Made by a program: the position numbers and the translations under genes
Shown: positions 27,553 through 38,209 of the stretch, in pieces
Layout: each line of letters starts with the position of its first letter
Numbering within the stretch: the stretch's first letter is position 1
Notes under the pieces: generated by a model
Databases searched by the model: none
Told to the model about the DNA's origin: nothing
What the model saw: the letters and a program-made list of their open reading frames with translations, nothing else
DNA from: Halomonas sp. I5-271120
Lineage (GTDB): Bacteria > Pseudomonadota > Gammaproteobacteria > Pseudomonadales > Halomonadaceae
DNA: 64,000 bases
NCBI RefSeq assembly: GCF_030553075.1
Contig: NZ_CP130701.1
Coordinates: 1,054,001 to 1,118,000 of the forward strand
Direction of reading: 5' to 3'

Positions 27553-28068
27553 ATGATGTGGCACCTGATCGCAGCGGTCTTCGCCGGTCTCGGCGCGGCG
27601 GGCATCGCCCTGCTGCTGAGAAAGCTCAGCGGCAAGCGGCTGCCGCGCTGGATCATCCCGGCCTTTGGCGGACTCGGCATGCTGGCCTACCAAATCCATG
27701 CAGAATACAGCTGGTTCGATCACAAACAGCAGCAGCTGCCGCCCTCGGCCAAGGTGGTATCGAGCGAAAAGAGCGAGGTGTTCTGGCGGCCCTGGACCTA
27801 TTTCTTCCCGATGACGACAGCCTTCCAGGTCATTGACCGGGAGAACCTGATCCGTCGCCAGGCAGGTGATGATCAGCTCGTCGAGTTCATTCGCTATCGC
27901 TTCGAAAAACAGGCCATTGACCATGTCACCACGCGGCCCTACCTGATGAACTGCACCACCCGCGAGCGGCTGCCGCTTGACGAGTCTACCGGCGAACCGA
28001 AGCTTGACGAACTCGTACGCCTCGAGACCAACGACCCGGTCTTCAAGGCGGTCTGCACCGCCTCCTGA
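27553..28068 (+). CDS. Conserved-looking membrane protein of unknown function
   Basis: This 171-residue protein has two predicted N-terminal helices (about 3-22 and 32-48), then a soluble part with FFPMTTAFQVIDREN and two cysteines. I do not recognise the family. It sits between the symporter and the sensor kinase, all on the same strand, so a link to that system is plausible. The ATG has GAGG ten bases upstream. Confidence 0.75.
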   Translation: MMWHLIAAVFAGLGAAGIALLLRKLSGKRLPRWIIPAFGGLGMLAYQIHAEYSWFDHKQQQLPPSAKVVSSEKSEVFWRPWTYFFPMTTAFQVIDRENLIRRQAGDDQLVEFIRYRFEKQAIDHVTTRPYLMNCTTRERLPLDESTGEPKLDELVRLETNDPVFKAVCTAS

Positions 28069-28108
28069 GGGCCATACCAGTCGTCCCCGCCACTCCACCT
28101 GCCGTCCA

Positions 28109-28126
28109 GGCCCCACCGGGGCCTTT
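28109..28126 (+). terminator. Possible terminator after the unknown membrane protein gene
   Basis: A 6-bp GC stem GGCCCC/GGGGCC with a 3-nt loop is followed by TTT. The T run is short. Confidence 0.5.
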
Positions 28127-28308
28127 CCTGCACTGATCGACTGCCAAGCGCTCCATATCTTGAGCTACCGAGCCTGTGAGCCTCATCGAGACTTATGCTC
28201 GACGGAGGGCCTGGTCCTCGGACCATTGGCCTGATCCGATGCCCCTCACCGGCTGCCTTCCGGGGCAGCATTGCCCTAGAATGGGTCGACATTCGAGGGA
28301 GAGCAGGC

Positions 28309-31300
28309 ATGTTCCACGGCTGGCTACTGATCGCCATATCGCTTCTGTATATCATCGTCCTCTTCGCCATTGCCTGGCGGGGCGACCGTCATGCCCAGCA
28401 GCATGGGCCAAGCCAACGACGCCCAATCATCTACAGTCTGGCGCTGGCCATCTACTGCACCTCCTGGACCTTCTATGGTGCAGTGGGTGAGGCCGCCACC
28501 TCGGGCTGGTCGTTTGCCAGCATCTTCGTCGGCCCGATCCTGACCTTCCTGCTGTTCTGGCCGGTGCTGGCCAAGATGATCCGCGTCGCCAAGCATCAGA
28601 ACGTCACCTCGATCGCCGACTTCATCGCCTCCCGCTACGGCAAGACCCAGTCGCTTGCCGCCTTTGCAAGCCTGGTGGCGCTGATTGGCACCCTGCCCTA
28701 CATCGCCCTGCAGCTGAAGGCGGTAGCGGCCGCCTTCCAGGTGCTCACCGACAGCACCGACGTGACCCGCGCCCCGCTGTTCGCCGACACCGCCTTCTAC
28801 GTAGCGGCGGTGATGGCGCTGTTCGCGATCCTCTTCGGCACCCGCCATACCGATGCCACCGAGCATCACGAGGGCCTCATCCAGGCCATTGCCTTCGAGT
28901 CACTGGTCAAGCTAGCGGCCTTCTTGATGCTCGGCGCCTACGTCACTTGGGGGCTCTTCGACGGCCTGGGTGACCTGCTGGCACGGGCCGACATCCAGCT
29001 TGAGCTGCAGCGCCAACTGGCCGAACAGGACTTCGGCAACGGCTTCTGGGCGCAGACCCTGCTGGCGATGCTGGCGGTCTTCTGCCTGCCGCGTCAGTTT
29101 CACGTTGCCGTGGTCGAGAACACGCACCGCGACGATGCGCGGCGCGCCCGCTGGCTGTTCCCGCTCTACCTGGTCGCCTTCGGGGTCTTCGTGCTGCCGC
29201 TAGCCGCCGCCGGCCTGACGCTGTTCTCCGGCACCAACATCGAGCCCGATACCTATGTGCTGGCCATTCCCATGGCGGCCGACAATGTGCCGCTGACGCT
29301 GCTGACCTTCATCGGCGGCTTCTCGGCGGCCACTGGCATGGTGATCGTCGCCACCGTGGCGATCTCGATCATGATCTCCAACGAGATCGTCATTCCGCTG
29401 CTGTTCCGCCTGCGCTGGTTCGATACCAAGGCTCGGGACTATGGCCGACTGGTGCTGCGCGCCCGCCGCGTCACCATCGTGATCATCCTGGGGCTTGCCT
29501 ACGGCTTCTATCAGCTGACCGCTGAATTCAGCACCCTGGCCTCCACCGGCATGCTGTCGTTCGCCGCCGCCGCCCAGTTCGCCCCGGCTCTGCTCGGCGG
29601 CCTGTACTGGAAGCGCGGCAATCGTCTGGGCGTGATCGTCGGCATGAACATCGGCTTCGCCATCTGGGCCTACACGCTGCTGACGCCTGCCCTTATCCAG
29701 GCCGGGGTGCTGCCCGGCGATTGGCTCGCCGGCGGGCCGCTGGGCATTGGCTGGCTCTCGCCCACTGACCTGTTCGGCCTCAATGTCAGCGATAACTTCA
29801 CCCACGGCGTGATGCTGTCACTCGGCCTCAACCTGTTCGGTTATATCTTCGTCTCGCAGATGACCCCGCAGCGGGTGGTCGAGCGCATCCAGGCGTCACT
29901 GTTCGTCGACAGCGTCGAGACCCGCCAGACACCGGTCAACAGGCCCTGGGCGGGCGCCACCACGGTGGGCGATCTCAAGGTACTGTGTGAGCGCTTCCTC
30001 GGCGCCGATCAGGTGCAGCGCGCTTTCGATGACTACGCCCGGCGCAACGGCAAGAACCTCGAGGACCCGCAGCGCGCCTCCATCGATATCATCCAGTTCA
30101 CCGAGCGCTTCCTGGCTTCGGTGCTCGGCGCCTCCTCGGCGCGCATCGTCGTCAACTCTGCACTGCAGGGGCGCGGTATCGGTATCTCGGACGTGATCTC
30201 GATCGTCGATGAGGCCTCCCAGGTGCTCGAGTTCAACCGCGCCCTGCTTCAGGCCACCATCGAGAACATCAACCAGGGCATCAGCGTGGTCGACCAGAAC
30301 CTGCGCCTGGTGGTGTGGAACCAGCGCTACCTGGAGCTGTTCCGCTTCCCCGACCATCTGATTCGGGTCGGCGCTCCCTTCGACAAGGTACTGCGCTATA
30401 ACGCCCACAACGGCGAATACGGCCCGGGCGATCCCGAAGAGCATGTCGAGTTGCTGGTCGACAACATCCGCGAGGGTCAGCCCCACCGCTATGTGCGCTA
30501 TCGCCAGGACAGCACCGTGCTCGAGGTGCAGGGCATGCCGATGCCGGGGGGCGGCTTCGTCTATACCTACCAGGACATCACCCGCCAGAAGCGCACCGAG
30601 GAAGCGCTGATCCGCTCGGAGAACAACATCCGCATCTACACCGACAACGTGCCGGCGTTGATCGCCTACTTCGACAAGGAATGTCGCTACCTCTTCACCA
30701 ACCGTGCCTATGAACAGGTCTTCGGCATCGACCGCAATGCGGTGATCGGCAAGCGCTTCGAGGAGGTGATGCCGCGGCACGTCGCCGACGAGGGCCTGCC
30801 CTGGATGCGCCGCTCACTGTCCGGCGAGCGGGTCAGCTTCGAGATTTCCCAGCGCGATGACGAGGGCGGCACCCGCTACCTGCTGGTCACCTATACGCCG
30901 CACTTCGGCGACAGCGGCACCATCCTCGGTTTCTTCGCCCTCTATCAGGACATCACCGAACGCCGCCTAGCCGAGATTGCCCTCAAGGAGACCAACGAGA
31001 ACCTCGAGGAACGAGTGCGCGAGCGCACCCTGGCGCTCTCGGATGCCAACGCCGCCCTGCGCCAGGAGAACCGGGTACGCGCCGAGGCCGAGCAGGCCCT
31101 GCGCCAGGCCAAACAGGTGGCCGAAGATGCCAACGCCTCCAAGACCCGCTTCCTGGCGGCGGCCAGCCACGACCTGCTGCAGCCCTTGAACGCCGCGCGC
31201 CTGTTCACCTCGGCACTGGCTCAACAGGACGACGCCGAAGACCTGTCGCGCACCATCAGCCATATCGACAACTCGCTGCAGGCGGCCGAGGAGCTGCTCA

Positions 31301-32262
31301 GCACCCTGCTCGACATCTCCAAGCTGGACGCCGGGGCCCTGACCCCGCGCCGCAGCCACTTCGCACTGGCCGATGTCTTCCGTCCACTGCGCGCCGAGTT
31401 TGAAGTAATGGCCGAGGAGCGGGGCCTGGACCTGGTGGTGGTTGCGACCGAACAGTGGGTCGACAGCGACGCCCAGATGCTCAGGCGCATCGTGCAGAAC
31501 TTCCTCTCCAACGCCATCCGTTACACCCAACAGGGTCGGGTGCTGCTGGGCTGTCGCCGCCGCGAGGGACAGCTGGTCATCGAGGTCTGGGATACCGGCC
31601 CCGGCATTCCCGAGGCCAAGCAGGCCGAAATCTTCCAGGAGTTCCGCCGCCTCGATCAGGCCTCGCGGCACAAGGAAAGCGAGAAGGGACTGGGCCTGGG
31701 GCTGTCGATCGCCGACCGCATGAGCCGGGTGCTGGACCATCCGATCCGGGTGCGTTCCTGGGAGGGCGTCGGCACCGTCTTCTCGGTGGCCGTACCGACG
31801 GTGGCCGCCCAGCAGGCAAGCACTCAGGAAGAGCCCTCTCCGCGGCGCGCCGGCAACAAGCTCGCCGGCACGCGCGTAGTCTGTATCGACAACGAGACGC
31901 TGATCCTCGAGGGCATGAAGGCCATGCTCACCGGCTGGGGCTGCGAGGTTTTCACTGCCACCTCGATCGGCGGCGCCAAGTCGATCCTGCGCCACCTGCA
32001 AAGCGATCCAGATGCAATACTCGCCGACTATCATCTGGACAACGAGGTGACCGGCCTGATGGCCCTGGACGCCTTGGCCGAACGCAGCGAGGGCCCGGTG
32101 CCCGGCATCGTGATCACCGCCGATCGCACCGAAGAAGTCGCCGAGGAGATCAAGCGAGCGGGCTACCAGCTGCTGCTCAAGCCGGTTCGCCCCGCCGCCC
32201 TGCGCGCGCTGCTGACCCGCACCCTGCAGGCCAACCGCGCCAGCAGCCGCCACGAGAGCTGA
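28309..32262 (+). CDS. crbS: Hybrid histidine kinase with SSS-type sensor domain (CrbS/MxtR type)
   Basis: This 1317-residue protein has an N-terminal sodium/solute-symporter-like region of about 13 helices (1-520), two PAS regions (near ATIENINQGISVVD and DNVPALIAYFD), a coiled coil, HisKA with SHDLLQPLN (H954), a HATPase with DTGPGIP and GLGLGLSIAD, and a C-terminal receiver with likely phospho-acceptor D1240 in ADYHLD. This architecture matches CrbS of Vibrio and MxtR of Pseudomonas, which control acetyl-CoA synthetase. The ATG at 28309 follows GGGAG; an in-frame extension of 38 codons upstream is not favoured. Confidence 0.9.
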   Translation: MFHGWLLIAISLLYIIVLFAIAWRGDRHAQQHGPSQRRPIIYSLALAIYCTSWTFYGAVGEAATSGWSFASIFVGPILTFLLFWPVLAKMIRVAKHQNVTSIADFIASRYGKTQSLAAFASLVALIGTLPYIALQLKAVAAAFQVLTDSTDVTRAPLFADTAFYVAAVMALFAILFGTRHTDATEHHEGLIQAIAFESLVKLAAFLMLGAYVTWGLFDGLGDLLARADIQLELQRQLAEQDFGNGFWAQTLLAMLAVFCLPRQFHVAVVENTHRDDARRARWLFPLYLVAFGVFVLPLAAAGLTLFSGTNIEPDTYVLAIPMAADNVPLTLLTFIGGFSAATGMVIVATVAISIMISNEIVIPLLFRLRWFDTKARDYGRLVLRARRVTIVIILGLAYGFYQLTAEFSTLASTGMLSFAAAAQFAPALLGGLYWKRGNRLGVIVGMNIGFAIWAYTLLTPALIQAGVLPGDWLAGGPLGIGWLSPTDLFGLNVSDNFTHGVMLSLGLNLFGYIFVSQMTPQRVVERIQASLFVDSVETRQTPVNRPWAGATTVGDLKVLCERFLGADQVQRAFDDYARRNGKNLEDPQRASIDIIQFTERFLASVLGASSARIVVNSALQGRGIGISDVISIVDEASQVLEFNRALLQATIENINQGISVVDQNLRLVVWNQRYLELFRFPDHLIRVGAPFDKVLRYNAHNGEYGPGDPEEHVELLVDNIREGQPHRYVRYRQDSTVLEVQGMPMPGGGFVYTYQDITRQKRTEEALIRSENNIRIYTDNVPALIAYFDKECRYLFTNRAYEQVFGIDRNAVIGKRFEEVMPRHVADEGLPWMRRSLSGERVSFEISQRDDEGGTRYLLVTYTPHFGDSGTILGFFALYQDITERRLAEIALKETNENLEERVRERTLALSDANAALRQENRVRAEAEQALRQAKQVAEDANASKTRFLAAASHDLLQPLNAARLFTSALAQQDDAEDLSRTISHIDNSLQAAEELLSTLLDISKLDAGALTPRRSHFALADVFRPLRAEFEVMAEERGLDLVVVATEQWVDSDAQMLRRIVQNFLSNAIRYTQQGRVLLGCRRREGQLVIEVWDTGPGIPEAKQAEIFQEFRRLDQASRHKESEKGLGLGLSIADRMSRVLDHPIRVRSWEGVGTVFSVAVPTVAAQQASTQEEPSPRRAGNKLAGTRVVCIDNETLILEGMKAMLTGWGCEVFTATSIGGAKSILRHLQSDPDAILADYHLDNEVTGLMALDALAERSEGPVPGIVITADRTEEVAEEIKRAGYQLLLKPVRPAALRALLTRTLQANRASSRHES

Positions 32263-32320
32263 TCAGCGCCCCCGTTTTCGGGTCATCCGAGCCTTCAGCA
32301 ATAAAACGAGCATTAACCAA

Positions 32321-32352
32321 TAAAAAAAGCCCGCCGAGATGGCGGGCTCTTT
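32321..32352. terminator. Bidirectional terminator between crbS and crbR
   Basis: An 8-bp stem AGCCCGCC/GGCGGGCT with a 5-nt loop has CTTTCTT on the plus side and a run of seven T on the minus side. It sits between convergent genes and should serve both. Confidence 0.88.
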
Positions 32353-32452
32353 CTTGTCGGGAAGACCGGCGAGGACGGCCTGTCGGCGACACGCCTGGCG
32401 GGGCTTCGGTGCCGCTCTCAGACGCTGGTCTCAGGAACGGCCTGGCCTGCGA

Positions 32453-33115
32453 TCAGGACTCGACCTTGGGCGGCTCGACCTCGAGCTTCTGGGCAGCGAT
32501 CACCGCCTGGGTGCGGGAGTGAACGCCAAGCTTGCGCAGGATGGCGGTCACATGCGCCTTGATGGGCGCCTCGGAGACATTCAGCTCATAGGCGATCTGC
32601 TTGTTGAGCAGCCCTTCGGTGAGCATGTTGAGGACCCGAAACTGCTGCGGCGTCAGCGACGCAATGGCCTCGGCGAAGCGCGACTCTTCCTCGTTGGCCT
32701 CGCCGAGCACGTCAGCAAGCTCGGCGGGCAGCCACACTTCACCGTCGAGAATCTCACCCACCGCCTCGGCGATCAGCGACAGAGAAGAAGACTTGGGAAT
32801 GAAGCCGGAGGCGCCGTAGTCGATAGCGCGACGCACCACATAGGGTTCATCGCTGCCGGAAACGACCGCCACCGGCACATCGGGATTCTGGCCGCGCAGC
32901 TGGATCAGCCCAGAGAAGCCATGGGCACCCGGCATGTGCAGGTCCAAAAGGATCAGGTCGGCATCCGGGTGGCGAGTCACCACCTCGGTGGTGGCTTCCA
33001 TGGTGTCGGCTTCCACGATCTCGGCCTGGGGCGCCAGCTGCCTCAGCGCTTGAGTGAGGGCAGCGCGGAACAGCGGATGATCATCGGCGACGATGAATTT
33101 CTGGGCAAAGGCCAT
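32453..33115 (-). CDS. crbR: LuxR-family response regulator (CrbR/ErdR type)
   Basis: This 220-residue regulator has a receiver domain (VADDHP acidic pair, phospho-acceptor in LLDLHMPG near residue 57) and a LuxR/FixJ helix-turn-helix (LTPQQFRVL to LRKLGVHSRTQAV). Adjacent to both the CrbS-type kinase and acsA, it fits CrbR/ErdR, which activates acetate use genes. The ATG at 33115 has GGAGGAG upstream. It is downstream of acsA on the same strand but separated from it by a terminator. Confidence 0.88.
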   Translation of the reverse strand: MAFAQKFIVADDHPLFRAALTQALRQLAPQAEIVEADTMEATTEVVTRHPDADLILLDLHMPGAHGFSGLIQLRGQNPDVPVAVVSGSDEPYVVRRAIDYGASGFIPKSSSLSLIAEAVGEILDGEVWLPAELADVLGEANEEESRFAEAIASLTPQQFRVLNMLTEGLLNKQIAYELNVSEAPIKAHVTAILRKLGVHSRTQAVIAAQKLEVEPPKVES

Positions 33116-33256
33116 TGAGACTCCTCCGGATCCTCTTGTCAGCGACCAACGTACCGGTAGACGCTGGTGAGTTCGCCGTTGTTTTACGGCATGTTACCCC
33201 ATGGTAGCGGGTATTCCCAAGCTTACCGGGGAATTGTCGACATTTACTTGCCACAG

Positions 33257-33282
33257 CACAAAAAACCGGCCCGAAGGCCGGT
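33257..33282 (-). terminator. Terminator after acsA
   Basis: A 7-bp stem ACCGGCC/GGCCGGT closed on the minus strand by a UUCG-type tetraloop is followed by TTTTTTG. It lies about 125 bp beyond the acsA stop. Confidence 0.85.
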
Positions 33283-33406
33283 ACAAGACAGGAAAGAACC
33301 CCGGGCTGGCGTGTCCCCTGACCCCGCGGATCCCGGCAGGCAGCAACGCCTGCCAAGCTCCGACGACGGGTCGGCGTTCCTCCCTGATACGTCGGTTCAG
33401 AAGACG

Positions 33407-35356
<1,950 letters not shown>

Positions 35357-35513
35357 TGAGGAACCTCGTCCAGAAGAGTGCCAGAAATGGAGTGTCGCCG
35401 GCCGCGGTTTACCTATCGCCGCCGACCCGGAAAACTAGTCCAGCATATACCTGTGCTTGCGGCCGCGCCTTTTAGACATTGGTAGACACTCAATCTTATT
35501 GAATAACAAAGGC

Positions 35514-36089
35514 TTACTGGCTTTTCCCGAATGCCTGCGCGGATTGATAGACCAAGGTCTCGGCACATTGTCGACAGCGATACGCCTGGCCGCGCATGGC
35601 CCGGCGGTGCCGACGCAGGCTGAAGAAGTGCGCCTGGCAGCCACAAGCATAGCGATAAGGCGCAGGGCTCGCCCGGGCCACATCGAAACGATGGGTGGTG
35701 CTGGGCGAGAGCCCGAACAGCTGGCGCATCACCGTCTTCCACTCATGGCCATGGGGGCGCAGGCGAGGGCCTTCGTCGAGGTGCCAGACCAGCCAGTGCG
35801 CCATCTCGTGGGGCACCACCTCGACGAGGAATGCCTGACGGTTCTCGGCGAAAAGTTGGGCATTGAAGCGCAGACCGCCGCGGCCGAAATGCGCCTGGCC
35901 GGCGCTCTTGCCACGCAGGTCGAGCCACACCTTTGGCCGAGGCAGGCCAGGATGGACCTCTCGACACAGTTGCCAGGCGGCCTCGACCCGCCGATGAAGA
36001 CACGCCTGGAGCGCAGCGGCATCCAGCGGCTCTAGCTCCTCGGGGGCCGGGGTTGGCAGAACGGGAGCGGAAGAAGATGGGGTGGTCAT
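35514..36089 (-). CDS. sprT: SprT family zinc metalloprotein
   Basis: This 191-residue protein has the zinc protease-like motif HEMAH near residue 94 and C-terminal Cys pairs (CGC and CRQC) forming a zinc-ribbon, as in SprT/SprT-like proteins. The bacterial role is unclear. The gene is divergent from the YgfB-family gene. Confidence 0.9.
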   Translation of the reverse strand: MTTPSSSAPVLPTPAPEELEPLDAAALQACLHRRVEAAWQLCREVHPGLPRPKVWLDLRGKSAGQAHFGRGGLRFNAQLFAENRQAFLVEVVPHEMAHWLVWHLDEGPRLRPHGHEWKTVMRQLFGLSPSTTHRFDVARASPAPYRYACGCQAHFFSLRRHRRAMRGQAYRCRQCAETLVYQSAQAFGKSQ

Positions 36090-36169
36090 GGGATGCTAGA
36101 ATGGCGCGCCATGGCAGGCGCGTAAAGTGCCTCTTATTCTCCCTGGCGAGACCGACGACGAGATTTCCG

Positions 36170-36820
36170 ATGTCCGAGACCCCCGTTCCCACGCCCCTGA
36201 TCGACGACGAGGCACTCGACCGCCTCGATGACTTCCTCGAATCCGAGCGCGTCGATGCCGACGCCCTGGATGTGATTGGCGCCCACGGCTTTCTGGTGGC
36301 CCTGGCCGTCGCCCCCCGCGAGACGCCCGCCACCACCTGGGTCGGCGAGCTTTTCCACGGCGAACCGGACTTCACGGACAGCGCCGAGCGCGACGAGATC
36401 CTGGGGTTCCTCGAGGCCCTGAAGGCGAATGCCATCTCGACCATGGAGCAAGGCGGTCTGCCAGAGCTGCCCTTCGACCTGGAGCTTGGCGGCATCGCGC
36501 CGGCGGAAACGCCGATCGGCGACTGGTGCGCGGCCTTCATGGAGGCGGTATTCCTCGACGAGACCGCCTGGTTCGAGGGTGACGAAGAGAGCGCCGCCAC
36601 CCTGCTGCTGCCTTTCATGGCGCTGTCGGGGCTGTTCGACGACGAGCCGGACATGGCGGAGCTGGCAGGCGACGAGGCGCGCCTCGAGTCACTGGTGCGC
36701 CAGCTGCCCGAGCTGGTGCTGGATCTCTACCTCAACTACCGGGTTCCGCCGGAAACCGCCAAGCCGACCCCACGCAAGAAGAAGCCAGCCGGCAAGAGCG
36801 GCAAGGGGCGCCGCCGCTAG
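36170..36820 (+). CDS. UPF0149 (YgfB/YecA) family protein
   Basis: This 216-residue acidic protein has the UPF0149 pattern, including GFLVALAVAP, WCAAFMEAVF and LPFMALSGLFDD, and ends in a Lys/Arg-rich tail. No SEC-C zinc motif is seen at the end, so it is nearer to YgfB than to full YecA. The ATG at 36170 is preferred; 79 further codons are open upstream but overlap sprT. The stop is 17 bp from the convergent cardiolipin synthase gene. Confidence 0.82.
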   Translation: MSETPVPTPLIDDEALDRLDDFLESERVDADALDVIGAHGFLVALAVAPRETPATTWVGELFHGEPDFTDSAERDEILGFLEALKANAISTMEQGGLPELPFDLELGGIAPAETPIGDWCAAFMEAVFLDETAWFEGDEESAATLLLPFMALSGLFDDEPDMAELAGDEARLESLVRQLPELVLDLYLNYRVPPETAKPTPRKKKPAGKSGKGRRR

Positions 36821-36837
36821 CCAGCGGACAGCGAGGC

Positions 36838-37959
36838 TCAGCGTAGCCGGGTGAGCAGAGAATCCACGCTGCCCCACAGCCATTCGCGCAGCCGCTGCAG
36901 CCTCGGGCGCTCTGCCCAGCGCTGGGCATCGACCTCCTGGCTTGCCAGGAAGTTGCGCTCGAACAGCGCCTGTACTTCGCCGGCAAAACGGACGTCGCGC
37001 ACCTCCTGATTGGCCTCCAGATTCCACTGCAGGTTCCAGTGGTCGAAGTTGCAGGAGCCGATCGCGCTCCAGTTGTCCGCCAGCGAGAACTTGGCATGGA
37101 TGAAACTTGGCTGGAACTCGAAGATACGCACCCCGGCGCGCAGCATACGGCCGTAGAAACGCTGGCCGGCATAGCGCACGCCGGGGTGATCATGGCCCAC
37201 TCCCGGTAGCAGCAGGCGCACGTCCACACCGCGGCGCGCCGCCCGCACCAGGCGGTTGCGCAGACTCAGGGTAGGCACGAAATAGGGCGTGCAGATCCAG
37301 ACCCTGTCCTGCGCCGACTTCAGCTGCGCAAGCAACGAACGGCGAATCGCCTGGTAGCGATAGCCCTGCCCCCAGACCACCCGCCCCAGCATGCCGCTCG
37401 CTCCGCGGTCTTCCTGCGGTGCCACGCGCAGCCCCCGCACCAGGGCAGCTTCTCCCTCGCCGCGACTCAACGACGAATCCCAAAGCTTCGAGAAGAGCCG
37501 CACCCAGTCGGCGACCACCGGCCCTTCAATACGCACTGCCACTTCGTACCAGGCGCCGAGGAAGGCATCGACCGACCCGAAGCCCCCGGTGAAGGCCACC
37601 TCACCGTCGATCACCAACAGCTTGCGATGATCACGAGTCAGATTGTGGGCAAGCGACCGCCAGGCGAGAGGGTTGAAGTAACGCATCGCCACGCCGCGCT
37701 CGGCGAGTCGCTGGCGATCGGCGGTCTCGAGCCCCATGGCACCGTAGTCGTCGAGCAGCAGCAGCACCGTCACGCCTCGCTCCGCGGCCGCCCCCAGGGT
37801 CTCGATCAGGGATTCGGAAAGCCGCCCTGACTCCATCAGGTAGAGCTCGAGGATCACCGACTCCCGAGCAGACTCGATGGCCTTGAACATCTCGGGAAGA
37901 AACTGCTGGGCCTCTGCCAGCAGCGTGAAGCGATTGCCGTCGCGCCAGTTGCCTTGCAT
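36838..37959 (-). CDS. clsB: Cardiolipin synthase-like phospholipase D (ClsB type)
   Basis: This 373-residue protein has two HKD motifs: H111-K113-D118 (HRKLLVID) and H288-K290-D295 (IHAKFSLAD). It lacks N-terminal membrane helices, as do ClsB-type enzymes, which make cardiolipin from phosphatidylglycerol and other donors. The gene starts with ATG at 37959 after AAGGA. Other PLD-family roles are possible. Confidence 0.85.
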   Translation of the reverse strand: MQGNWRDGNRFTLLAEAQQFLPEMFKAIESARESVILELYLMESGRLSESLIETLGAAAERGVTVLLLLDDYGAMGLETADRQRLAERGVAMRYFNPLAWRSLAHNLTRDHRKLLVIDGEVAFTGGFGSVDAFLGAWYEVAVRIEGPVVADWVRLFSKLWDSSLSRGEGEAALVRGLRVAPQEDRGASGMLGRVVWGQGYRYQAIRRSLLAQLKSAQDRVWICTPYFVPTLSLRNRLVRAARRGVDVRLLLPGVGHDHPGVRYAGQRFYGRMLRAGVRIFEFQPSFIHAKFSLADNWSAIGSCNFDHWNLQWNLEANQEVRDVRFAGEVQALFERNFLASQEVDAQRWAERPRLQRLREWLWGSVDSLLTRLR

Positions 37960-38209
37960 GCTTGCATCCTTTTCGCGTGTGTCGTGTCACACCCTGTGCT
38001 TGCTTACCGGTGAGGCAGCGAGTGTCGCCCTCGATCTGCGGTGCCTGTCCCCGCTTTTTCCCCACCCCTTGCCACCGCTTTGCGCCCCTTCCGCGACTCC
38101 TCCTAGCGACGGCAAGCGGGTCGGCACCTGCATCTTGGAGCGATGCGGGCGCTCAGATCGGCGCCACCGGCGCTATACTAGGCCCTCTCATATTGCATAA
38201 GGTAAGGGA

